A stretch of DNA of 64,000 bases from Xiphydria camelus (Eukaryota; Arthropoda; Insecta; Hymenoptera; Xiphydriidae). This document shows, in pieces, positions 13,304-24,009 of the stretch (positions are counted from its first letter, which is position 1; every line of letters starts with the position of its first letter). The position numbers and the translations under genes were made by a program. The stretch lies in contig OY783196.1 of the NCBI GenBank assembly GCA_963678675.1, forward strand, positions 29,118,827 to 29,182,826, given 5' to 3'. The notes beneath the pieces were generated by a model. The model did no database searches and was not told where the DNA came from. It was given only the letters and a program-made list of their open reading frames with translations.

Positions 13304-14701
13304 TACAGCGAGAAATGTGAAACGGCTTGCATCATCTTCGAGACGATTTCGGAGCGAGGGGGCGTGTAGAACGAGGTACCGATAACAGTCGTAAGAAGGT
13401 TTTCCGGGAGACGCGATACACGGAAATTCCCGCCGTCCTGCGGACGGAGCGGAGTGTCTTACGCGAGGGTAACGACGCGTAATTTCAGGCCTTGATGAAA
13501 CTTTGTTACATCGCTGCTCGACCCTGGGGCATATCGCGCGGTTCGCTCTATTCGCTCGTCGCTGAATATACGTTTCTGCGTGAAAAGAGAGACCCGCCTC
13601 GAGTCACGGACGTGGAAATAACGAGGTTGGAGCGCCGAGAGAGGCCCGCGCATGTGGGTGAAGCGGAAAGGGTGAAAGTGGCGAGAGCCGAGCCGAAAAA
13701 GTTCCAACTGTCGTATAGTGACTCGCAGCTGTATTACTAGACGTCGAATCGTTTCTTTTTACGAGCATTGCTCGAGATTATCACAACAAGATGATGCGTT
13801 ACGCCAAAATTAATCGAAGAAGAATATCATTTAGAGTCTAATTACTAGATTTGGAATCGGAAATTCAATACGAGGAGAATTTGGTGAGTTATCGAGGAAG
13901 TTCAACTGAACAGGAAGTTTCCGCTTCGCGCTATATTTCGGAAGGATACAACTTTGGTATCCGGATAAACTATATGGTCACCATATAAGGCGTTCTGCCG
14001 AACTTGGATATTTGTATATCCAGATTTCGCTGCAATTGCTTCGCCGCGCAACCCCTGCGGCATATTCTACCCGGATTCGATACGTGCCGCAAAATAAATG
14101 CCCACGCGTGCGGTGGCTGCCGATGAAACGTCGGTGGATCGACGCTTTTTTCCCTCCACCCCGTACCAGCGCGTAACCGTAAATTCGTACAAAACGCCCG
14201 GGGCGCGCGCGGAAGGGTTGACGGGAAAAAGCATCGCCTCGACCCCGCTGACGAGTCGTAACGATACGATTTACGAGGGGACGTTTCAGTTTGCCAAAAC
14301 GAGCAGCGAAGAATTGACTCCCCCCCTCTCCGTCCGGCGGTTATCGTCGTAAAAGGAAAACAGCCGTAAAGAGGACGTAGATATACGTCGGTAGGGCGAT
14401 CCGTGCGCGTCGACGGGCCGCGGGGAGCGAAACCGGAGCAACTGTAAACAAGGGTAGCGCGGCGGGATTGGACGATGCGCGCGGGGAGGAAAAGCTCGGG
14501 CGAGTTTTCTCGCTGCGGAGCGCGCGCCCTTCCTCCTCGTGACATTCTTCCGATTGGGTGCCGACCGGAGAGACGTTTCCGCGCGATTCGACTTTTCGCG
14601 ATGCGGGGATGAAAAATGCCATATCCGGATATCGAACGCGTTCGCAGCGGTCAGGGATAATTTTTACAGCGAGATCTCGTCTTTGGTTGAATTGCTCTCG
14701 A
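13304..14701. other. Non-coding stretch
   Basis: CpG-rich DNA with chance frames up to about 190 codons on the minus strand. None shows splice sites or a recognisable domain. Confidence 0.5.
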
Positions 14702-15150
14702 CGGAAAAAAAAACAGCAATGTTTACTGCTTCATCCAGTAGTGCTGAGATTCGAGATCATTTTCACGGATTTGTAGAGAGAAGACCGTTTTGTGTACTGT
14801 TTACAACAGTAAACAGAAATATCTCCACTGTACAAATTCTTGAAAATGAGCTCGAGTTTCAGCGCTATTGGATGAAGCTGTAAAAATTGCTGTTCCACGT
14901 ACCGTTTACAACGGTAAATAGAAATGTCTCCTCTGCATAAATTCTTGAAAATAAGCTCGAGTTTCGGCACTACTGGATGGAGCAGTAAAAATTGCTGTTT
15001 CTTTTTTCAGAATTTATATACAGAGGAGTCTATTCTATGTACCGTTTACAATCGTAAACAGAAATGTCTCCTCTGTACAAATGCCTGAAAACAAGTTCGA
15101 GTCTCAGCGCCACTGGATGAAGCGGTAAAAACTGCTGCTTATTTTTCCGC
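14702..15150. mobile_element. Foldback element with internal tandem copies
   Basis: The left end (ACAGCAATGTTTACTGCTTC) is the approximate complement of the right end (GAAGCGGTAAAAACTGCTGC), and both ends carry an A-rich cap. The interior repeats a unit of about 115 bp or more containing GAAATGTCTCCTCTG, a TCGAGT string and CTGGATG three times in the same direction. No frame of interest. It is best explained as a MITE with internal amplification; no target-site duplication was identified. Confidence 0.65.
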
Positions 15151-18121
15151 GACCCTTCGTTCCACTGATCGAACCGATATTTTCATATTTTATTTTTGAT
15201 ATGAAACGGGGCCTCACCGGATGCGCGAAACGAGCAGCACCTGCTCGCTTATATCGTTCTTTTTAGCCAACGACATCCCCACTACTGCTTCGGCGAGGAT
15301 CTCGCCCGTAAGACATACTATACAAGCCACGGGTAGTTCGGTTGTTCCGTGCCGCCGAGAAGTCGGTACAGCAACCGGAAAGCAGGTACATATACACATG
15401 TGTTGAGGATCGAACGCCCTTCGGACGTGACGAACTTTCTCCCCCTTCCCGTTCCGCGCGACGAAACTTATCTTCCCTCGATATACAATTTCACCCCGTT
15501 TCTCTCTTCCCGACGTCGCGCGCGGATCTTTATACGCGCGCGACGCGACGACGCGTCGCCGTCGGCGCTGAAAGTTCCTCCCGTCTCACTCGTACGAAAG
15601 TGGACGGGAGGAATAATAAAAAAGAGACGAGAAAAAGCGTCCTTAAATCTTCGCGGCGGAGCGACGGAAGCGTCCGAGACGGTCTTCCGTCACTTCCGCG
15701 CGAAAGTGCCCGTATACATATACATGTAGGTTACGTCACGCACTCGCCGACGAGGACGACACCGCCGCGCGCACTCAAACTCGGCCCGGAGTGGCGAGCG
15801 TTGTTTCCGGTTTAATTGTATTGCGAGCGGCGCTGCCGAAGTGGGTGCGGCCTAGAGAGTGCGCTAATTAAGACCGCGGCGCCGTAATCTCGTTGTTCTC
15901 CAATTTCGGAAAAGGTTAATACGAGTCACCCCGAGTGACGTCCGAGAGGTGGGCGCGCGCGACTTCCGTCTTCGCCGGATGAGGGAGCGTCTCACCCTGC
16001 CGCGCTTCTCCTTCGTCAAAGTTAAATCCTTCTCCCGGCGGATAAAGTTCCGCAAGCCGCCTTCACAGGTATAATACGGACTGCGGGGTCGCCGCGAAGA
16101 TCGGAGATCTTCCCCCCTCCTTGGTCCGAGATTTAATACCGCGCGAAGCTCCCTTCGGGGGCGGATAGGCATCTTCGACGGCTGTCGAATTTCGCGCCTG
16201 CTCTGTCCGCTCGCTAATCAGGGTCTAGACGCGTGCTCGTTGAGTTTTGTGGCGCATTCTCTCTTGCAGTCTTTTATCAGTGCATTTCGACACTCCGCGT
16301 CGCGGGGAAAATTCCACTTGTCCACGTTTCTTTCGTAAAACGATCGTACATTCGAAGGAAATACCCTCTCGGCGGCTATTTTCGACGCGTATACGGTTAG
16401 ACAATCCGGTCCTCGCGGTTTCCCAGTAGCCACACCCCCACAGATCATCTTAAGAGCGGTTGGTCCATTTCCCTGACACATCGACTCGATCCCTCGAATT
16501 TCCAAGGGTCCCTCTGCTCTCTACCTTCGGATCTGGGTCCCGCCCCGTCGCCAAATCGTTGAGCGCTAACGAGGAAGCGACTGGCGGGGTGGTTTACCCG
16601 CGTTCAACGTTGATCCTCTAAACGTCGTCGTCCTCCTCTCGTGGTTGACGAGAAATTCGAGACGAGCGATCCGAGTTCGGGAACCCCCTCGCGAGAGACG
16701 CGAAGTGATCGATGCCTCGATCGCTCGGGGCGAATCCGGACTCGGATTTGCCGAATGTCTCTTCTACCCGGTAAACACGCGACGAGTAAAGGAAAAACAA
16801 CCCGCTTTTATCCGAAGGTATACACACCGTAAAATCGTCGGGCGAGCGCGTGCAACCGGAGCGGTTCGCCCGAGCTTTACGTCGATCCCCGAGCCACCGA
16901 GGTGCAAACCGCTCCTAGAACCTCGAGAGCGAAAGGAAATTACTCCCGTTCGTGTCTTCTTTGGGCGCGAAGATCGAAAGAGGGGGTGAAAGTGATTCAT
17001 TTCCGGCGAGCGCTCCTTCGAGAGCGAGGAGTATCTACGGGTGTTATGTATGCATATAAGCGTGTCAAATAGCGGTGGTATATATACGATACGGCAAAGA
17101 TTGAATTGCCATAAAAAGTGAACAATCGCTCAGTCGTGCAAAGTGCCAAAGGGAAGCTCCTACGGGGAATATTCGTTTTATCGTGTTCAGATTCGACGTT
17201 ATTACGACCCTACGGCTTGACGCGCGATATTTTTCAGTCGTCATCCCATCAAGGATTTCATTGGGAGGGAAGAACCCCCGAGGAAAAACTTGTTTATCGT
17301 GGTACTACTTTATGACGGATATCCCCTCGTTTTCCGACCAATTTTCCCCGAATATACACACTCGAAAGTTCTCTCTTACCATCTCGACGCGAACGACGAT
17401 ATATTTTTCCAGAGCCCTCGTACGCCGGGATTCGATTTACATCGATCGCTCGAATGCAGCTATCTGTGTAGTTTAGAGTGCTTCCCCGCCCACCAATTGA
17501 AAATTCTGAATGGCACTCGATCAACGAGTGTCGACGTATGGAGCACCGTGCCAATCTGTCGGCCCTTCGCGAGCGCTGGTAATCCGGTATATATCCGAAA
17601 TATACGGGGCATACCAGCGCACGGGGTAGGTACTCCCGCTACGGAGTATGGGTATTCCGAAATACGTGATTCACATCAGTTGAGTGCGAAGAGGGGACCG
17701 GTGATTGATAGAGGCGACTATAACGAGTGTATCAGTGCGGGAAAACCTATTTGAAATGCATTCCTGAAATTTAAGCCAATGTGAAACATCCTGTAGGTAC
17801 AGCTGTACTGTACGTCTAAAGCATTCAACGTCGCATGCAAAACCGCGCGGTAATCTCGCCTAGAAATACACGTTTCCCTGGGACGGTAATCCTAGAAAGA
17901 TCGATGCATCTTCCTCTCCTCGTCTTTCCGTCCCCGTAAAATCCTGGTGTACTGGAATATTCCATGTCGCGCGCGTAATTAAAGTTCGGAATTCGAGAAC
18001 GCTTAAGAGAAAGGCAATCGGAGAAGCGCGAAAGCGTTGGCGTGGGTATAAATAGATGATAATTACGAAGGTTGAACATGGGAAAGGCGATGGAATTTTG
18101 GTCGATGAAATTTGTACCGCA
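15151..18121. other. Non-coding stretch
   Basis: CpG-rich until about 17.0 kb. Frames of up to about 157 codons lack splice context. A hairpin at about 17,571-17,618 pairs GCGCTGGTAATCCGGTATA with TATACGGGGCATACCAGCGC. No gene is supported. Confidence 0.5.
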
Positions 18122-18376
18122 CATTGAGAGAAAAGGTCTGTTTCAATGCGAACCTGGTGGAATAATTTATTTGAGATAAATAAAAATTTATTCGCATCAA
18201 ACTAAAGTCCATTTGAGTGAAATTAATGTGTTTTGCGTGTCATTTTAATCGAGTACGAACCTGGTAGAACATCTATCTAATTCAAATAGAATTTTGTTCA
18301 ATGTGAATAAATTCCTGTTCATCTCAAATACATTTTTGCATTAGGTTCATATTCAATTAGACCTTTTCCCTGAGTG
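18122..18376. mobile_element. Foldback MITE, AAAAGGTCT-ended family, copy 1
   Basis: The ends are GAGAAAAGGTCT and AGACCTTTTCCCTGAGTG, in inverted orientation. GAACCTGGTGGAA and GTACGAACCTGGTAGAAC mark internal repeats. The same arrangement, diverged, occurs at 42,841-43,098. About 255 bp, no coding content. Confidence 0.7.
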
Positions 18377-18889
18377 AGTTACTCTATTGAGGTTTTCGAC
18401 GTCATCTGATGAAACTATGTCCCGATAACGAAACATTCCTTTAGATAAAATAGAAAAATGGTGAGAAAAAAATCATTCACGTTCGGCAACGCGTTTATTA
18501 GAAACATTTCTTTATGATTCTCGTAATTTTCAAATTACTCGAAAAAGATTAATTAAAAAAAAACACCCCCTCTATACGTGTAAAGTTCCGTCATTCGCTC
18601 TTCGCCTTTCTTTTGCGAAACCACTCGTAGCGGTGGGTGGTACGTACACAGGGTACACAGGGCGCGCGGTATTATTCACAAACAACCACCGTGGCGGAGG
18701 AATATTCGCGGGCAAGCAGATAGGTACGTAGGTGCACGCGGGGTGATGTATTATTCAGAGAACAAAACAGCAAAACTTTAATAAAAGAGAGAATATAGCC
18801 GGGGAGAATCTCGTGGTATACATGTATAAGACACAGGGGGTGGTGATATATGTGTCGCAAGGCGTCGCGACACTCCCCCTCCGCTTTTT

Positions 18890-19265
18890 AGTTCGGGTCC
18901 CTTTCGATCACTATCCGATGTTCTTTTTCGCGTTGATTCTGAAGAACGTAGATTTATTGAGAAAATCTCAAAGGGATATTAAAATATATCGATGATCATC
19001 CTAGAAAAAATTATTTTTCGTTCATAAAATCACTGATCCTTTTTTTTGAGATCTCGCCAATAAATTGGTAATTTTCATAACCAACATAAAAAAATACGCA
19101 AAACGATTTCAGAGATTTCGATTTATGGCAAAATTTTTTCAATTTTTCGCGAAAATCGAAATCCCCGAAATCGGACTCTCGGCTGATCCATCCCATGTAT
19201 TTTTTTACGCTGATTCGAAAAATAACCATTTTTTTGGCGAAATCTCAATGGAACACTGAGAGAGG
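18890..19265. repeat. Diverged fragment related to the 10.4-11.6 kb element
   Basis: This stretch carries the same string series as the interior of the 10.4-kb element: an ATCCGATGT..TTTTTTCGCG motif, GATTCTGAA, AAATCTCAAAGG, GATGATCATC, and CAGAGATTTCGATTT near 19,110. It lacks the GGGAGAG termini, so it is a fragment or a related internal-only copy. Confidence 0.55.
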
Positions 19266-20644
19266 CGATTTTTTTAGGAAAACGAAAGAAAACGAACGAT
19301 TATCGTACCATTTTCGAGTTTTCGCAAGATACGTCCTCGATTTTGGATTTCGAGTACTCGGTGATCAGATCACGTTCGTGTACGCGGGGCACGAGCGATA
19401 CCTAATGGTGTAGCGTGGACGTGTGACGCACGAGACTTTTTTTCCGACGAGAAAACCCGTCGCAAAAGACGTATTTTACGTCAAAAGGAATCATTTATCT
19501 CCGTTCGAAATATCTCTCTCACACACACACACACACATACGCGCGCGTACCTAACTGACGTTCCGTACTTCGGAAATCCGATAACCGTATGGATTTATAA
19601 TTCATCGAGACCACTCGTACGCATATATGCGTTAACTCGCTCGAATATTCGCCCGAAAAATTCGCGCTAAAGCAAGATTGATATCGCCGATAGACACATA
19701 ATGCCCTGGGATCGGCGAAATTGGATGTGTCGAAATTCGTTTAAAAAAGGGGGGAACGGTTTTCCGTACGGCTATTTCGGGGCGTCGGATGTGTGGGCTG
19801 ATTGCGCAAAGTTCACCATTGTGACGCGAGAATTCCAGGGAAAATGAGATCGAAATGGAACGGGCGAAGAAATGCTACGTCTGCTATATTTTCCTTCCAC
19901 ACAATAGCCGTAAGTACATTTTTCATTTGTATCCGCGCATACGATTATCTCTCAAAAGTCATATACCAATGCTAACGCGATTACTCGAATCCGGCCCGAG
20001 CGGAAGTGCATACGTTAAACGCTGCATTTGGCCGGCGACGAAATCGGGGCGCGCGATACGCCGGCGCTTTGCGAAATAGCAGAAACGTACCACGCGTTCG
20101 AGTATAACAAGCATGCATACGTGTACACACGTGGGAAACGACAGTCGAGCAATTGTACGAAAGCGATACAACGTCCTTGCGGCATTCGCGATACTCTCCT
20201 CCCCCCGTAGGAGCCTCCCCCACCTTCGCCTCGTATTCCCGCTGAGGGGGGAGATAAAAGAAGTCGTAAATTTCGAAGAAGTCCGTTAAAACTTTCGGTG
20301 GCGGCCGCGCGTCGAGGGAGCCGATAAGCTCTCGATATATCCGACGCAATTGAGAAAAAGCTCTCGCCCGACGGAAGTCCGACTCGAGCGGCGGGGTTCG
20401 CGAGGCTCGAAGGCCTGCATAAGCAGCTGCGTGGAATCATTTCGCTTCGGGGAGCAGGGGATGAAACGCGCGAGAGTTATCGATGACGCGATTATTTTGC
20501 ACGGATGAGGAGCAGGAAAAAAAAACGCACGCTTCGTTTAATTTTCATCGATATTTCGCGATAAAAATATCGGAATGGACCTTTGCGACGAAATTATCAG
20601 CATCGTACGATCACCGCCGCGCGTTTCTCTCCGACAAAGCGTGT
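19266..20644. other. Non-coding stretch
   Basis: Contains an (AC)n run at about 19,509-19,526. I see no exon. A short frame beginning at 19,855 ends at a good-looking GTAAGTAC donor but has no recognisable product. Confidence 0.5.
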
Positions 20645-21400
20645 ATATATTCGCAATGCGGGTAGAGATAAATCCAAGAGAGCCGTTATATCAGATCGTA
20701 CACCGCTAAACGATACGCAGTCCGATTCACCGGGATCGGGGAACCCCCCGTGGCATTGGAAATCATTTTTACGCAAAGCATACGATAGCGTGTTCGCGTA
20801 TGGATTGAAATGATAAAACAAAAGACAGCGCGAAGCTTATCCGCAAACCTCTTCGTACGTGAATTGCGCGGTTTTGGGCCTCGTGCCCGATCTTAGTCTG
20901 TGTCGTTCAGAGACTCCGATTGGCGATCCCGTCAAAGCGAAAATTTCGAATTTCTGCCACGTTGCTCCAGAACATGTAAATTATTAAATTACATTTAGTT
21001 ACATGTTCCGGAGTAACGTGGAGTTCTTATTGTTGCGTTCTTATATAGTGACTGCCCGTCGTTGGACCACTAACGAGAGCCGAGAACCATGAGCCGGGAG
21101 CCGTGAGTCGAGGGCCGAGAGGATCAGCGCCATCTGGTGGCAGGCCGCCACAGCGTGACGGGTCGTCACATATATTCGCACACAATGCGGGTAGAGATAA
21201 ATCCAAGAGCCGTTATGTCAGATCGTACACCGCTAAACGATACGCAGTCCGATTCACCGGGATCGGGGAACCCCCCGGGGCATTGGAAATCATTTTTACG
21301 CAAAGCATACGATAGCGTGTTCGCGTATGGATTGAAATATTAAAACAAAAGACAGCAAATTCGATAGACCCATCGCGAAGCTTACCCGCGAACCTCTCCC
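20645..21400. repeat. Local direct duplication (about 190-bp units, 0.52 kb apart)
   Basis: A segment beginning ATGCGGGTAGAGATAAATCC occurs at about 20,657-20,860 and again at about 21,186-21,400, nearly identical through ACGCAAAGCATACGATAGCG and GCGTATGGATTG. Copy two has extra AAATTCGATAGACCCATC near its end. Between the copies lie a 23-bp inverted repeat (20,957-20,979 with 20,999-21,021, two mismatches, 19-bp spacer) and a purine-rich stretch ending in a CTCF-type motif. Neither copy has a convincing coding frame. Confidence 0.85.
21127..21140 (-). promoter_or_regulatory. CTCF-type insulator motif candidate
   Basis: GCGCCATCTGGTGG on the + strand fits every position of the degenerate CTCF core (SYGCCMYCTRSTGG). 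Its complement contains CAGATGGCGC, the form typical of insect CTCF sites. It lies between the two local direct repeats. Binding is not shown by sequence alone. Confidence 0.35.
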
Positions 21401-22829
21401 ACCCAATCCCACCGATCCAGGTCAATTAGCACAGCCAATCTCATCCGCCACGGTCCTGCGTTTCCCGCGTATACCTATCGGATGCAGAAATCCACTCGAT
21501 ACGCGCGTGAATGTAAATTGGTAGGCATCAAACACCCACCTACCAATAAGAGCAATTCGGTCCGAGCCGCACGCCGCAACGCTCGCGGTGTGCGTAATTA
21601 TGGTATATCACGTGGCGAATCGAGCGAGGAGCCCTTGCGCCAAGAATTACGCGCGCGCTCGGGGGATGTGTACGGTAGACAAAGGACGCGAGTTTACCTA
21701 CGATATTAGCCGGCGCATTAGCGCCGATCGAATCGGGGAGACCGACCCGCGCGAAATCCGAGACTCCGCCGCTAGCGGCGGCGCGGGACGAGCGAGCGCA
21801 ACGTATAACGGCGCGCCGCGGGGTGATTAATGCGCCGACACGTCTAACGTCCTCGGCACGTATAGCGGGAGGAGAGAATCCGGTGTGGCTCTCTCCTTGT
21901 GCTCAACAATAAGAAGCTCGAAATCATCGACTCGACGCGCGGGGAGGAAAATACGAGGACGTGCGACTGAGGGCTAATTAAATCTCGAATACGTCGTACT
22001 AACGATCACGAGGAGCCGCAGCCGCGATGTTGAGGTACCCATTCGCGCGAATTACGTCGATGGAGGGCGCTCCGACGCGCGACGGGAAGAGAACACCGTT
22101 GCGTTAGTATAGCGCATGACATCGCGCGGTTCTCTCGTTGCGATCGTCTTTCGTGTACAGGGCGTTACAAATTTATCCGGCGCGTGGCGCACCGCGGGGA
22201 TTTGCTTTCGGGTGGGTTTTAACGGAGGTCTTGGACTCGAAAAATGATACGGATGGGGCGTCACTTTTTAATTTCCCTCTGGAAACTTTGCGAATTTTAA
22301 TTAACGGTGGACCTGTATAATAAATGAAGCGTCCAACGACCGATAAATATATCACTCGCACGATACCGTAGCAGGAAGCACGGTCTCGCCAATTTGGTCA
22401 AATTAATGAATGCGGAGATAACGCGCAATATATCTACGTGATATCCTATACATTTTATACAGGGTAGGGCGTAGTCTAACCCTCGTGAAAGCTTAAGGAC
22501 ACGTATACGTGTAATATCGAGAGGGGCACGTAAAATATCAGGGTACACAAGAGGGAAAACCCCGGTTTTTAATTTAAAATTCATGTCTTTTGGCGAAAAA
22601 TTCAATATTCCTTTATCCGAAATTAATGAAGTGATTATAAACTCACAGATGCTTCGAAAATCGCATCTCCCTAACTACTCTTCTCCTTCTGCTTCCAGTT
22701 ACCTGCGGTGTCGGAGTTGACGTGGCGTACCATCGACACATCATGGGTGTTTACATTGCGTGAGGATAATTCGGCGTAATTCGATTGCATTTAATTCCAT
22801 CGCTTGAAACAGCTATCGCGATTAAAATC
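21401..22829. other. Non-coding stretch
   Basis: CpG-rich first half, AT-richer second half. No exon is supported on either strand. Confidence 0.5.
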
Positions 22830-23063
22830 CTACAGGGAGATGAGAGTACAGGGATCGATCACTGTTATACCAGATGATAAATTTGACATTTTGGGGAAAG
22901 CATTGCATTCATTGCCTTACTGCATGATAAGAGTTGATATAGATCTAGCGAGCTGCACTAAACGTATGTCAATTCTTATCATACGGTAAAGCGATGGACG
23001 TAATACTTTCCCCAAAATGACAGTATAACGGTGATTAATGTAATCTTCTCTCCGTGTACTCAA
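22830..23063. mobile_element. Foldback MITE-like element
   Basis: CACTGTTATACC, ATTTTGGGGAAAGCATT and TGATAAGAGTTGATAT in the left half pair with complementary strings in the right half: GTATAACGGTG, ACTTTCCCCAAAATGA and TCAATTCTTATCA. The element is thus nearly all stem, with its apex near 22,945. Outer limits are approximate, with no clear target duplication. Confidence 0.6.
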
Positions 23064-24009
23064 CATTCCTAATTTCGCTAAATTCGATCGTCGAATTTTA
23101 ATCCACCTTCCTTCCCTTTGCGATCCTCTGCCGTCAAGTTTCTGAATATTGAACGACCGGAGAAATGCACACGTTATGCGATCCCCGTCACAACAGCGAT
23201 TCTCTATCGCGTTGCAACGCTTCCCATAAACGCTGCGACGCATTTCGACGGAGGCGGTTCGAGAGCGAATACTCGGCAATTTCTGAATACTAGGTACAAT
23301 GCTCCGCGATAATAGGTAGGATCGACGGAAACGCTCTGAAATTCCTGACGTTTTATTGCGGAACGTTTACACTCGCAGCTCACGGTATTGCCGCCGCGCA
23401 CGTAACGCGTCGTGGCGGTGCCCGAGGAGGAGTTTAACGTCGCGTCACCGTGTGTGTGTGCGCGCGCGCGTTCCTCTTCCTCGCTATAGGGGGATCACGG
23501 ACGGATATACACGCGCAGGGGCCAATAGATAAACGTGAAAACCGAGCCGGCGGAGTGCGCTTTATTGGAAAAGCTCGCGAGCTTGAGCGCGGGGGCTATT
23601 CCTGTCTTGCCTTTTGCACTCGTTGAATTGACATTGTTGCGCTGCAGCGTGAGCTAAAAAAAAGTTCTCCGGAAATCTCGGATGGATCGTTCGTTGTTTC
23701 GGTATTACGTAACAAAAGATATCGGAAATTCGTCACCGTTTTTTCGGTATAAAATTACTGGTTCGGCCGGAAGGAAAGAAATTATATGGGATATATATAA
23801 TTCCCCGTCGCGCTCCGAATCACCCTCCCTCGTCTTCCCCTCTATAAAATCTTCGCGGAGAATCAAATAAACAATATGCGGAAGACGCGCTTCTTGCTAC
23901 TTTACTTTCGTAGAAGCCACCCCGCTCCGGGGTGACCCGCTCCCACCCCCCGCGAACCCGTCAACTCCGTCTAGCCTTTTCATTCATCCCTCTCGTTTTT
24001 CTCTTTCAG
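23064..24009. other. Non-coding stretch upstream of an exon
   Basis: A (TG)n(CG)n run lies at about 23,450-23,470. The final bases (TCATTCATCCCTCTCGTTTT followed by TCTCTTTCAG) form a good pyrimidine tract and AG acceptor for the exon at 24,010. Confidence 0.6.

Noticed and set aside
19855..19911. ATG-initiated frame ending at a good GTAAGTAC donor
   Set aside because: It ends in phase 1, whereas the TMEM72-like exon at 24,010 needs phase 2. The peptide is not recognisable.
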